This document shows positions 53,500-64,000 of a DNA stretch of 64,000 bases, piece after piece. Below the pieces are notes generated by a model. That model saw nothing but the letters and a program-made list of their open reading frames with translations, did not search any database and was not told the origin of the DNA. Position 1 is the stretch's first letter; each line of letters begins with the position of its first letter. A program made the translations under genes and the position numbers. The stretch is from Branchinecta lynchi (taxonomy: Eukaryota; Arthropoda; Branchiopoda; Anostraca; Branchinectidae). The stretch covers positions 12,912,849 to 12,976,848 of the forward strand of contig JAKZAP010000001.1 in the NCBI GenBank assembly GCA_023053575.1, in the 5' to 3' direction.

Positions 53500-55700
53500 T
53501 AAACTGGCCCGAATTTCATCGCTGTCCCAGCCGTACTAAATATGTTGTCTGAAGTCCAGATTAGATACGGATTTGGTGGACAGGGGGACCGTATTCGTTC
53601 GGGAGTGCTTCCGTTCCAGTGAAACGCGATAGGCGGCAAAAGCAAATTCCTTAGACGTAACATTTATGTGTCCGAATCGCATCCTACCACGGTGAGGGAT
53701 GTTTGAGGGCAAGACTGTTTTGAACAAGCCTTGTAAATTGTTCCTCTGATTCGAGTGAAACTAGGTGTTGTATTTTTGTGTGGGGGGGGGGGGTGGACTT
53801 GACATAGACTTGACAATTACTGTGAGACGGTTTCCGGATATTTTGTGGTGCTCTTAGGAATCAAACGGATGGACAGACTCTTGCTTGACGGTACAAATTC
53901 TATGGGCCCTACATGCCGCATTTGAGCTCTGCGTCAGATACGGTCTTTGTGGGGGAGATGAAGGTGGGAGAAGACATTGTCTGGAAGTTGTCAGATTCGA
54001 GTCACACTTGATGGGTGACACAAGCAATTGCTGCAGATGTGACATTTATGAGTCTAAACTGATCTGACTTGGGTGGGGGAGGGAATCTTGTTGCGTGCAT
54101 AACTCTCGAAAGAGTCATCCCATCTGGAGGAATCTCGTTAGTTAGCAAGAATACGTACCATACCACAGATATTCCATTTGAAGGTCTGGACTGGATCCGA
54201 CGACCATTGGGAGAGTCGAAGATAGGGTGTGCCGGGTTGACAATAGAGCACACGTCCTAGATGTTCGATTTGTATGACCGGACTGTATGCGACCCTAACC
54301 TGAAATACATGATACTACCCTTGCAAGTGCCACATGAGCTTTCAGCTTTCCTTTCACTAAGGTATACTTACGTTTAAATAGCCTACATAAGAGAAAATAA
54401 TACAGAGAATCCACGACGAAAGAAAGAAATAATACTTTTAAAGGTTAAAAAAGTGAACAAATTTCGGTTTATAGGAAAGTTGCAAAAATTTGCTTGAAAA
54501 CTGATACACTAAAAAGTTGCTACAAATAAAGCAAACGCGGATGAATCGACGGCGCGCCGCCAATTTTTCTTTCAAATTTTCTCCACCATCGAATTAAAAA
54601 GCTTTGGTGGGGCCCGGGGTCTATAGTTAGAACGACATCACAGCGACGCAAAGTTACCAGGTTGTAAATAAAATACCAGATTTTACTCCTGTGCTGCGAG
54701 GAGGCCGAAAATAAGTTCACTACATCCTCTGATATAATTTTAAGAAGGTCGGATATCTCCCACTCGTATTTTTAACGAGAGCTGTAAGCTTCCCAGACCC
54801 TCTTCGAATCCCTCAAAACATATGATAGATTATGTCTAGACATGTCCACCCTAACTGTGTCACAAGATTTCCAAGCCCCCCCCCCCCCCTCACACACACA
54901 CTTAACTGCACACAGCGGACAAAAGGCCACCATATAGCATCTGGGATACGTGCTCAGTTATCAAGTTTCAATCAGCTCGGATAGTTCGTCGGAAAATTGT
55001 ATGTCTCGAAGATTACGTCAGAACCATATCACTCGTCATATTACAGATTTACATAATTCAAAATATTTCTGAAACTCCCCTCCATCTCCACCACTGTGCC
55101 CGGACTTGGTCCGATTAGATGAAAGACGTTTTAAGGCTAATGTTTGTTCTTCTACCATGTCCCATCTCGAGCATGCGACGAAATTTCCGAAACTTTCCGG
55201 GTCAACTTGCCAATTTTGTCTTTTTCTGTCAATCTTGCCAAGTTTCATTCAGATCCGATCATCGTTAAAAAAGTATGCATGTCAAAATTTTCCGGATCAA
55301 TCTGGCCGAGCCCCTAAAATGCCTGCCAAGTTTCGTCGTTCTAGCACACCGAAATACAGACCCTCCCCCCCCCCCCCCCGACACCCGCACGGTGTTCGGA
55401 TCCGGTAAGCCCCCCTACCCCACAGTTGATGTCTTTCGAAGTCGAAACATCAGTTATGCAGGTCACAATACACCGGATTTCCCCTCTCTCCAACATAGCC
55501 GGATGGTCTCCAACATAGCCAGGTCAATCTGGTCGAGTTGCTCACATGCCTGCCATGTTTCATTGTCCTAGCACACCTGGAGTACCCTAACTCGCAATCG
55601 TGGAAGATGGTAGACGGTACGACCAGACGGTAAAGCCAATACTTGGACCGGAGGCTGCAAGTGCCGTAGAAACCAGGAATCAAAACCCTCTCCGTTTATA
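53500..55700. repeat. C-rich degenerate repeat blocks, both orientations
   Basis: 53500-54260 repeats the 430-1100 phrases (CCGAATCGCATCCTACCACG, GATCTGACTTGGGTGG). 54850-55620 is in the 36.4-kb orientation, with poly-C at 54871-54888 and 55366-55379 and CAAGTTTC(A/G)TC words. No gene is supported between them. Confidence 0.55.
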
Positions 55701-56500
55701 GCAGTCCATCTACGAACTTTACCTCACCCGGGCCGCAAAGATTCCATGTACACTAACTTCCGTCAAGATATCTCAATCCGTTTGGGAGTCGTATGATTGT
55801 CATGGGTAGCCTTTACTTTCATTTGGAACCCTGAAGAGATGCTCAAATCACAAGTATTACCAAAATAATATTATCTGTCTAATGGGCTCGTCATTTCACC
55901 GGAGCTTTATGTTTAGGATTTGGGGGTTTGAGCAAGTAAAAAGCGAAAATTCTAATGAGAAATAGTCTTTCAGAAATAAGGTGGACTAAAAAAAATTGGC
56001 CTTGGCGCCTGGGATCAGTTTTATTTTGGGCAGTATGTTTTAGAGAGTAGTCGCTTTTATTCAAACAACACAAATCACTGTTAATCTTACTTAGGATTCG
56101 TAAAAGTTTTAGCCGGTGGTACTGTATTTTTCCTCCTGTTTCTCGTTGGTACAGAACCTTGTCGGGCATTAACTACTCGAATGTTTCGAGGTCGCCCCAC
56201 CCTCACAGCTCCAAACTCTTGGAACCAATCCCGTCAGTTTCAGGAGATAATTTTTACCAAATCCACTGATATTCGATTGCAGCCTGGAATAGTATTTTCT
56301 TATTTAAATGTATATATACCACTTTTAACTTTTCCCAACATTTCTATGGCAAAAGGGTTCACCAAGGCCGAGACTTTCATAAGGGTGAATCTGGAAGTCT
56401 GAATAGCTCCAATAATTTTTGCGTCGGCTGTTTTGGCGACTTCGGCTAAAACTCGCTCCGCTTTCCAGAGCTATTTTTCGGATTCCAGAACAAACGTGAG
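55700..56500. other. No gene seen
   Basis: Unassigned DNA bridging two repeat blocks. A 92-codon minus-strand frame at 55891-56169 shows no family resemblance. Confidence 0.35.
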
Positions 56501-58308
56501 TGGAGAGGTACCTATGAATTCGTAAAAGTTACCCGTCTTCCGTCTGTCAGCACGACAAGTCTCGACGGGGTACAAATATTTTCTTCAAACTTGGTATGAG
56601 GATCCACTGTATCATGATCAAGTTCGTTGATGAGTCATTTAGCCCTATATTTAGGGGTGGGGGAGGGGCTTTAAATTAAGGGATGAAATAAAATATGTTT
56701 TAAAGCTAATGAGATATTCGTTTTAGGGATAAGGTAACATGCTTAATCCACATCTGAACTTTTATTTCCTGCCGGACAAATACTTCACCCGGAATCCGAC
56801 GAAGACCGGAAATTTGGTAGAAGTTGTTTCTGAAGTCGATTGGATATTCGGTATGGGCGAAAGAGATATTCTGATACAGTATAGAAGATTATTTTCTTGC
56901 CGTATATGTAGTTCATCCTGAACCCGACCCAACCCGGAAATTTGGTGGAATTAAAAGTTATTTTCTGAACTTGATTAATGAATCCATATAGGGGTAATGA
57001 GACTTGCAGAGTCATTTTTGAAATTAGTTTCCTTGACGCATAAGCTGTTCGCTTGGAATCCGGTCAAAGTCGGAATTTCCTCCACGTTAAAGTTTTTTTT
57101 TTACATGAAGGAAATTCTTACGAAGTCCATTAGAGATTCGATTTAGAGGTGACGAAATGCTGAATCCGTATCTGAAATTCATTCATTCATTGGACAAAGA
57201 ACACGTCCGGAATCACGCAACCCAGAAATCTCATAAAAGTTAATTCTGGAGTAGTCTAGAGCTTCGATTTGATGACAAGCTTGTAGCTTATGTTAGATTC
57301 ATATTATGTTCTTTCTTTTCTCGCTGATCGGTCGTCTAGCCCTAATCCATGGAAAACTTTTACTCTTCTACATTTCTAACAAATTCGATTTGTCGGTATA
57401 AAGATAATAGGACTGAATCGATCTACTTGCTTCGTCTTACTACCGGGTAAATGGGACGATTAGAATCCGATATGGTCAGAATTTACAAAACCATCCGATA
57501 TAATTTACTAGCTGGTAGATACATAAAGAACATGTTGGATCGGAATAGTTTTGACTAGTATTAGAATTCCGGTCGTAATCTAACCCCACTCTGGGTTATC
57601 TAAGTTGGGGAAAAACAAAGTGTTTACGGGATCCGGCGAAGACAGGAAACCTACAAGAACCGATTTGACTGGATCAAAAATCCAACAAACATAAGATTTG
57701 TGGGATCCCATCGAAATTGTTGGTCTTGTTGCTCTCAGCTAGCTTCAGAAGTCGTCGTGAATCGTCCTGGAAAGCCAATCCCCGACGGGAGTGAAAAATG
57801 ATCCAGGAGATTTGTATCGGCGGAACAACTTTCCCAGAGTTCTTGCGCATGTCGGGTTTTCGCTTTACTTTCCCAAATATTTTGTTCCAACTTGGTGTGA
57901 GGATCCACTGGGTGGAAGTCCAGGTCAAGTTCGTAGATGGGCCCGTGTAGCCCAATATTTCTGGGTGGGGGATGGTTTTTAAATTAAGGGATCAAAAAAA
58001 TGTTTTTTCAAGCAGATGTGAGAGTTGATTTAGGGGTAAGAAAGAAACACGCTGAATCCGTAGCTGAACTTCATTTCTCACCGGACAAATAGTTCGTCCG
58101 GAATCGGGAAAAAACGGAAATTTCGTAAAAGTAAAAGTTCTGTGTGAAGTTGAATAAAAGTACGATACAGGGGTACAGAGACATGCTGAATCTATTTCCG
58201 AATCTACCCTTTTCGTCGGACAAGTAGTTTGCCCGGAATCCGGCGAAAACCGGAAAATTGGTAAGAATGAAAGTCTTATTTGAGTTGATTTGAGGTTAAA
58301 CGTTGGAT
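56500..58308 (-). mobile_element. CCGGATTCCGGGCGAA element, reverse orientation
   Basis: It is the reverse complement of the 28.6-30.9 kb family: tail words at 56500-56680 (ATTCGTAAAAG, GACAAGTCTCGACGGG, TTTAGGGGTGGGGG), core units through 57280, a head at about 57690-57735 (GGGATCCCATCGAAATTGTT), then core units of a second copy to 58308. The second copy is interrupted by the hAT element at 58317. Confidence 0.65.
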
Positions 58309-58596
58309 GATTAGATCAGTGGTTCCCAACCTTTTCTGTACCGCGTACCCCTAATCAAGGTTCGAAAAGATTGTGTATCCCTTTTTGAGAACGTGAAAAA
58401 GACGATAGTTATTGTCATAAATGGTTAGGCATGCATTTGTAAAAATGTATACAAAATCAATGAGGCAATCTTTGTAGCAAAAATTTTGTTAAATCGCGGC
58501 TCGACGTCTTTAGCGGCATATTTTTGTGGTCAGCCAGTTTCTGCGTTGGGTTTTGACGTTCTCCGTACTTTCATATCGCAAACTTGTTCGTTAGCT

Positions 58597-58778
58597 TAAA
58601 GTGCGTTTTTTTGTATGTAGTTTCGGTGTACTTTGACATACTTGTGTTTTAGTTATGAAAGTATAGTACCTGGAATAGACAAATAAAACCGTACACGTAC
58701 TGTACTTTCGTAACTGAAACAGAAGTACGTCAGACTACAGTGAAACTACACCGAAACTACATAAAAAAAACGCACATT
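58597..58778. mobile_element. Nested foldback element
   Basis: Left arm TTAAAGTGCGTTTTTTTGTA, ATGTAGTTTCGGTGTA; right arm TACACCGAAACTACAT, AAAAAAAACGCACATTTAA. Inner paired words TGAAAGTATAGTAC / GTACTGTACTTTCG extend the palindrome. Confidence 0.75.
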
Positions 58779-59189
58779 TAATTCGCAACCTGAATGACAA
58801 TATCACTTGCAGTGTCTTTGATTCTTCTTGAAACAATAGTTACGTTTTTGCTGATACCATGGTATCTGTTACCATGGTAACTGGATCTGCAATTAGTCGT
58901 TTTTCCAGCTATCGTGGTATCTGGTACACGGTGCTCTGCAAACACGACTATTCCCGAAATTGCACTTTTCGAAGTCATCCCAAAAGAGAAACAGATTTTA
59001 CGGCAGTAGGCTAGCTGTTTTTGAATCAACATTATTTCAATCAATTAGTCTTCATTCTTCAAAAACATCACTTACGGTATTACCAAAAAACTGAATATTT
59101 GTTCTCTCGTCCAACATAATTATATGCAATTGTGTTATTACAAATTAAACCGCCAAACTTCAAACATCAACACAAAAAAAGGATAAGGA

Positions 59190-60222
59190 TTTTACTTAAA
59201 ATTTCGTATTGAAAAAACTCACAAAAGAGGGGACAAAACTTCTTTCATACCGCGCATGATCTGCCTGTATGGGTAGGATCTTAGGAGCTGGTTGTGCTAC
59301 CATTCTCTTTGGCCTTCTACGCTCAGGAATGTGGGGGAGGGGGAAGTATGTGACGATGGATGGGGTCTTCCAGTAGCTGGTCACCAAACTTAGTAGAAAG
59401 TTGGTGTCTGCTTTTTGACAAAGATGCGAGGCGAAACTCGTTAAGAAGGGAAATGTATGGGATTTTGGGGACTTTGATATTACTAGTAAAGAACGAAACT
59501 GGATCCTCTTGAGTCGTTCCGACTGCTCCCGTGTTAAATCGAAGTGCCACACCGGACAGCAGTATTCGAGGGAAGGGCGAATGAACCCAAGGTAAATGCG
59601 AAGGAGGTGGTGTTTAGGGGTCCCATGGCGGGAGAGCATTTTGAGGGAACTTATGCCCATATTGGCTCTTTTTAGCATATATTGAACTTGCTTATCCCAC
59701 TTAAGATCTGAAGTTAGATGAACACCTAAAAGTTTGAACTCCTCCACTCTACTGTGATCCGGTAGCACAGGTTGGAAAGTTGGATTGTACTTGAGAAAAG
59801 ATACAGTTATAACTGCTGTTTCGTCTTGGTTCACGGTCATTCGGTTAACTGAAGCTTCTTCACTGATGTCATTCATTATGGTGGCTGCACTGCTGCGAAT
59901 TCTTGTAACAGCGCTCTAAGATCGAGAGATCATCGACGAATTTCAAGCGGTCGTTACAAGAGCCTGCGAGGTCATTGATCACGACCAGGAAAAGTAGTGG
60001 TCCGAGCAGAGTGCCTTGGGGCACACCACAGTAAGTTGGAAGTGGGTCAGAAAAAATATTTCCCTACTTTGTTCCTGGGACCTGTCAGAAAGGAAAGCTG
60101 CGATTACTCGGGCAAGGAAAGGATGAACACGAAAATCACTTAAAAGCTTCCTTAGCAGAGTAGAATGGCAGATGAGGTCAAAGACTTTTTTCAGATCAAT
60201 GGCTTCCACTAGGGCTTGTAAT
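59190..60222 (-). pseudogene. LINE reverse transcriptase fragment (CR1/jockey-like), 5'-truncated and frameshifted
   Basis: In order on the minus strand: EAIDLKKVFDLICHSTLLRK (block A), GVPQGTLLGPLLFLVVINDL, catalytic KFVDDLS (FVDD), then after a frameshift near 59880 the open frame 59196-59876 with EEFKLLGVHLTSDLKWDKQV, RIYLGFIRPSLEYCCPVWH and a Lys/Arg-rich end. The 5' boundary at about 60222 is abrupt, typical of incomplete reverse transcription. Codes for an inactive retrotransposon remnant. Confidence 0.88.
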
Positions 60223-60565
60223 CAGATATGTCGCACACGGGGTGACAAAACCCAGCCTCCCAAAAAGGTCGGCCAGACGATTAAAAAGAAAGAGAGATTT
60301 TTCGTAAAAGCACTTAGTAAAAAAAAAAAAAAAACAGTCGGTAAAAATGACCTGTCGGCCAGTAAAAATACCTTGCCTCTTAAAATACATTTTGGCTAGT
60401 GATGCCTCTGTTGGTAAGATAAGGCTTTCGGCAACAGACTGGCTACAGACAGAAGCTCAGAAGCCACAAATTAAATCAGTTTTGGTTCCTTCGCGTACCC
60501 CTTGCAAGGATCTCGCGTACCCCTTGGGGTACGCGTACCACCGGTTGGGAACCACTGGATTAGAG

Positions 60566-61130
60566 CATCGGTTTTGACGTACGAATACATCCTGAATTTA
60601 TATGTGAACTTTATGTTCCCGCCGGACAAGTAGACTGACTGGAATCTGGTAAAAACCGGAAATTTGGTGGGAATAAAGTTTATTCTGAAGTCGATCGGAA
60701 CGTCCTTATAGGAGCAAGAATAAAAGCTGAACCTATGTGTGAATCTGAATTTCCTCGCTGGATAATTAGTTCATCCGGAATCCGGCCGAAATCGGAAATT
60801 TGATAGAAGTAAACAAATTATTTAAGGCGATCGGAGAATCTATAAAGGGCTAACAGTACGTGTTGAATCACGGTGAATCAGGATACACTGTTTATTCTCG
60901 CCTCGGATGGATAGTCCAGTCAGAATCTAATCAAAATACGACCTTTCGAATAAGCCTGATTCTTTGATATGCTTTTAGCTGGAAAGTATGACTTAGTGGC
61001 TGTTGTTCAGTTGTCTGTTAAAATGATATCAGACGTATGCGGTTTCGGCAAAGATCTGGAAGACTTGGTTACCTGTATATAAAAGGTCGACAAATATTCC
61101 CCTTTGGGATCCCATCCAAACCTCTGAGCC
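60566..61130 (-). repeat. Continuation of the interrupted CCGGAATCC repeat
   Basis: Units with GCCGGACAAGTAG, GGAATC(T/C)GG and AAACCGGAAATTTGGT resume after the hAT target duplication and end near GGGATCCCATCCAAACC at 61107-61123. Confidence 0.65.
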
Positions 61131-61206
61131 ACTCTATCGTGGTCGACAGTGACAGACTTCAATACTCCTTCAGGTCAAGCTGACTGGAAGACATATATTC
61201 ATACAG

Positions 61207-61324
61207 TTGGCAAGGGTCGTCGTCAGGCTGTCGAACGTCAAGGACAACGTTTGGCAAACCGTTCGTTTCTTCGGTTCCCAACGTTGTCCCTGACTTTCAA
61301 TGGCCTGACGAGGACCCTTGCCAA
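61207..61324. mobile_element. Foldback element
   Basis: Arms TTGGCAAGGGTCGTCGTCAG and CTGACGAGGACCCTTGCCAA, with inner GACAACGTTTGG / CCAACGTTGTCC-type pairing. Same superfamily as 19282-19487. Confidence 0.75.
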
Positions 61325-61894
61325 GAATTGCCAAAATTTCGCTCATAAAGCACCGAAGTTGACGTTACCGTTCTTATCAATTCTATGAATACATAATGAT
61401 AGACTTTGAACCGAATTCCTTAATCGGAACATACGACAGACCAAATAATAAGCTGCTAGTCCCTTATATATTTGTCTATATTTGTGATAGAATTGGTCAG
61501 TGTTGTGGAAGTACTTGAGTACATACTTAAGTACTCCCAAGTACTTCTATTTTTTTGTGAGTATTTTTTACGTAAGTTAGAGTACAAGTGGTCAGATTTT
61601 TTACTTAAGTACTTTTTACTTTATTTCCCAATACTGCTCGGCAAGAACGAGAAACGACTCCCGAATAATTACTCAAATCCTGCGTCAACCAATAAACGAC
61701 GTTCATTGGGGACAGCTGTGGTGTCTGGCTCTTAGGCTAGGTACACGGCGAGTCTCCATCGGTCCGTAGAGTTAGTCATCAAGAGTATGTTCCCACAACT
61801 TGCCGTGTGGTTTGCAAGGCAAAAAACGCGTCCCATGATCCTACCTGGTGGAGAGGGCTTTTGACAATGCTGCGAACACACGATCAGGTTTTCC

Positions 61895-62115
61895 CGAGGG
61901 GCTGCACACTCTCGATTTTAGTGTACAACAAGTACTCGGTGCCGGCACCTGTTTACATGTTTTGAAGCGTTTGAAAGATGAATCGTCTAATGTATGACTG
62001 GCGCCGGTGCCGACACCGCTGATTTCGGTCGGTGCTGGTACCACTGATTACGGTTGGTGCCCGCCGATGCCGAGAAAGCGTGTACAGTAGGTGCCAGGGA
62101 GTGGGTAACCACTCG
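61895..62115. mobile_element. GGTGCCG-family MITE
   Basis: Ends CGAGGGGCTGCACACTC and GAGTGGGTAACCACTCG. Interior CGGTGCCGGCACC, GGCGCCGGTGCCG, TTTGAAAGATGAATCG. Flanking 8-mers GGTTTTCC/GGATATTC match 5 of 8. Confidence 0.65.
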
Positions 62116-62148
62116 GGATATTCTTCACGCTCCTTATGAATTTGAAAC

Positions 62149-64000
62149 AAGAGCTACGAGCTCATATGGCACTTGTACGAGTAGGCTGTACAAGAAAGTA
62201 GATGAGAACGTCACAAAATACACCCGCCATCCAAAAATGCGGTTTGGAATATAAATAGGATATTTAGGTTCACTCATTTCTGAGCAGTTCCGGCATCGTC
62301 TCGATTGTCTGTAGCAAATGCACAAGACTGTTCAAACTTTCATCCCAATAAACCCATTTGTTTGATCCCTAGACGTGCTACACGATTTCCGGTACTCACT
62401 CTATCTCCACCTACCGTGGCCGAATCTGGTTCGGAATAAAAAACAAGAGCTACGAGCTCATATGGCACTTGTACGAGTAGGCTGTACAAGAAAGTAGATG
62501 AAAACGTCACAAAATACACCCGCCACCCAAAAAGGCGGTTCGGAAATAGAAATAGGATATTTAGTTTCACTCATTTCTGAGCAGTTCCGGCATCGTCTCG
62601 ATTGCAAATGCACATGACTGTTCAAACTTTCATCCCAATAAATCCATTTGTTTGATCCCTAGACGTGCTACACGATTTCCGGTACTCACTCTATTTCCAC
62701 CTACCGTGGCCGAATCTGGTTCGGAATAAAAAAAAATCGACCACCTAAAGCATCTTCGTTTATACCATCTACCAAGTTTCACTCGAATCTGAGCATTTTT
62801 GGAAAGTTCCGGTACCCCCCCCCCTTCCCACCAACGTTGTCGGAGCCGGTTCGGGCCCAATCTCTTAATTCCCTCATCAAGTTTGACTGAAATTGGAGCA
62901 TAGCCTATCTGCAAGTTTCCAGTACCCCCCCCCCCCCTACCTTGGCCGAATCCGGCCCAGACGCCAAATAACAAATCTAGGCCGCATAAACTCGGCACTG
63001 TCGAATTGCATCTCATTCGGTCCATCCGTTTGGTTTTTGTGCATGTCAAAAGTCCCCCCACCCCCAATTCCCCTAATCGTGGTCGCATATGGTTCGAACG
63101 CATGTTTTACATGTCGAGGCCATCGATTCGTATCACCCATGAAGTTTCACTCGAATCAGACCACTCGTTCGCAATTTATAGAAGTCCATATTTCTCTTCT
63201 CTTGCTCCCCAAAAATGCTCGGATCTAGGAACGGAAGTTTCCGGGGGTATGTTGTGTCAGGTTTTTAAGTCAAGATAATTCGGGTCGCTAATATGCCTGC
63301 AAAGTTTCGTTGTCGTTTTACATCTGGAACTATTCTAACTCACGACTACCGGAATTCCAGGAAACCCCCTCCAACTCCCCCCACAGAGCCCCGAAACCAT
63401 CTGGCTCCGTCAATTTCATCTAGGCCTAATGCTTGTTCCATCCATTAAGTTTCGTCCCAATCCCTCTACTTTTAGAGTTTCTTGAGTTTTCCACCCCCCC
63501 CCCCCCATCCCCACAGGTATCGGACCCGACTCGGACGTGACACTGAACGTCCGAGGCGATAGCTCACCAGACAAGTTTCATTCAAATCCGATCACCCGTT
63601 CAAAAGTTATGCACGCCACTAGATTCCGGACTCCCCATCCACCCACTCCCCCCACGATGGTCGGGTCGGGGAAACGGCTGTTCTCAAGTCAATCTGTTCT
63701 GATCCCTGACATACCTGCCAAGTTTCATCGCCCTAGGAAATCAGGAAGTATGCCGAACTCGCGGGATCGCTAGAAATCCGGACCCCCACTCCAACTCCCC
63801 CACAGTGACCTGATCCGGTCCGGTTATGTCAATGACGTGTCGAGAACCTGTGCTTGTTTTTCCCACCAAGTTTCATCCCGATCCCTCCACTTTAAGCGTT
63901 TCTCAAAATTTCCGGTTCCCTCCTCCAACTCCTCCCAGTGTCATCGGATCCGGTCCGGTTATGTCAATGACGTGTCTAGGACCTGTGCTTGTTTTTCCCA
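62149..64000 (+). mobile_element. C-rich repeat elements, two stacked starts, running off the window
   Basis: Starts at about 62166 and 62457 share AGCTACGAGCTCATATGGCA and CTTGTACGAGTAGGC with 36376. The body repeats poly-C runs (62816, 62926, 63495) with CATCCGAAT/GATCCGGT words, closely matching 36.6-38 kb. The right end lies beyond the window. Confidence 0.7.

Larger units (their letters stand above)
58317..60557. mobile_element. hAT element with 8-bp target duplication, holding nested inserts
   Basis: Inverted ends CAGTGGTTCCCAACC / GGTTGGGAACCACTG, a form common in animal hAT elements. Flanks GATTAGAT (58309-58316) and GATTAGAG (60558-60565) match at 7 of 8. It interrupts a CCGGAATCC repeat copy that resumes at 60566. 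Contents: a foldback at 58597-58778, a TACCATGGTA repeat piece, a LINE fragment and a GTCGGTAAA MITE fragment. No hAT transposase seen. Confidence 0.85.

Noticed and set aside
1..64000. CRISPR arrays
   Set aside because: Tandem units here lack equal-length unique spacers; all are satellites, transposon cores or snoRNA cassettes in animal DNA.

Overview
This is an intron-rich animal nuclear genome window, most likely an invertebrate. It holds a spliced two-PDZ gene, a spliced ribosomal protein gene, one cytosolic-type tRNA and dense small-transposon debris. No phylum can be fixed from the sequence. No bacterial-type gene, operon or CRISPR array is present.

Layout: 1-7.8 kb is repeats and decayed sequence, including a diverged 28S rRNA fragment. 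A two-PDZ protein gene of the big bang/PDZD2/pro-IL-16 type runs on the minus strand from about 25.9 kb down to 7.88 kb. It has four coding exons, and its introns carry many MITEs and a tRNA-Lys(CTT). From 26 to 35 kb the DNA is mostly two repeat families, including a 137-bp tandem array.

The most interesting part is 35.2-51.5 kb, all transcribed on the minus strand. RPL14 (eL14; exons at 51461-51463, 51122-51223, 47661-47855 and 46646-46819) carries a C/D-box snoRNA in each of its last two introns. Just downstream lies what reads as a non-coding snoRNA host gene (about 46254 to 35170) with at least 14 short exons, 13 introns and a terminal AATAAA. Every one of those introns contains a C/D-box snoRNA. 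Three guide families appear. Type 1 (12 copies including RPL14 and one wreck) matches 28S rRNA near the peptidyl-transferase region. Type 2 (2 copies) matches 28S at GAUGAACGAGAU. Type 3 (2 copies, one in RPL14) matches 18S at GCGCAAAUUACC. In 14 of the 15 introns the D box lies 64-73 nt upstream of the 3' splice site, the usual distance for intronic snoRNAs. The array looks built by repeated duplication of an exon-intron-snoRNA unit, with types 1 and 3 shared with RPL14.

From 52 to 64 kb the DNA is repeats: a hAT element with nearly matching 8-bp target duplications that contains a frameshifted LINE reverse transcriptase fragment, C-rich degenerate repeat blocks, and further MITEs. rRNA matches were made against rRNA sequence known to me, not by database search; exon models rest on splice motifs, frame continuity and family similarity.
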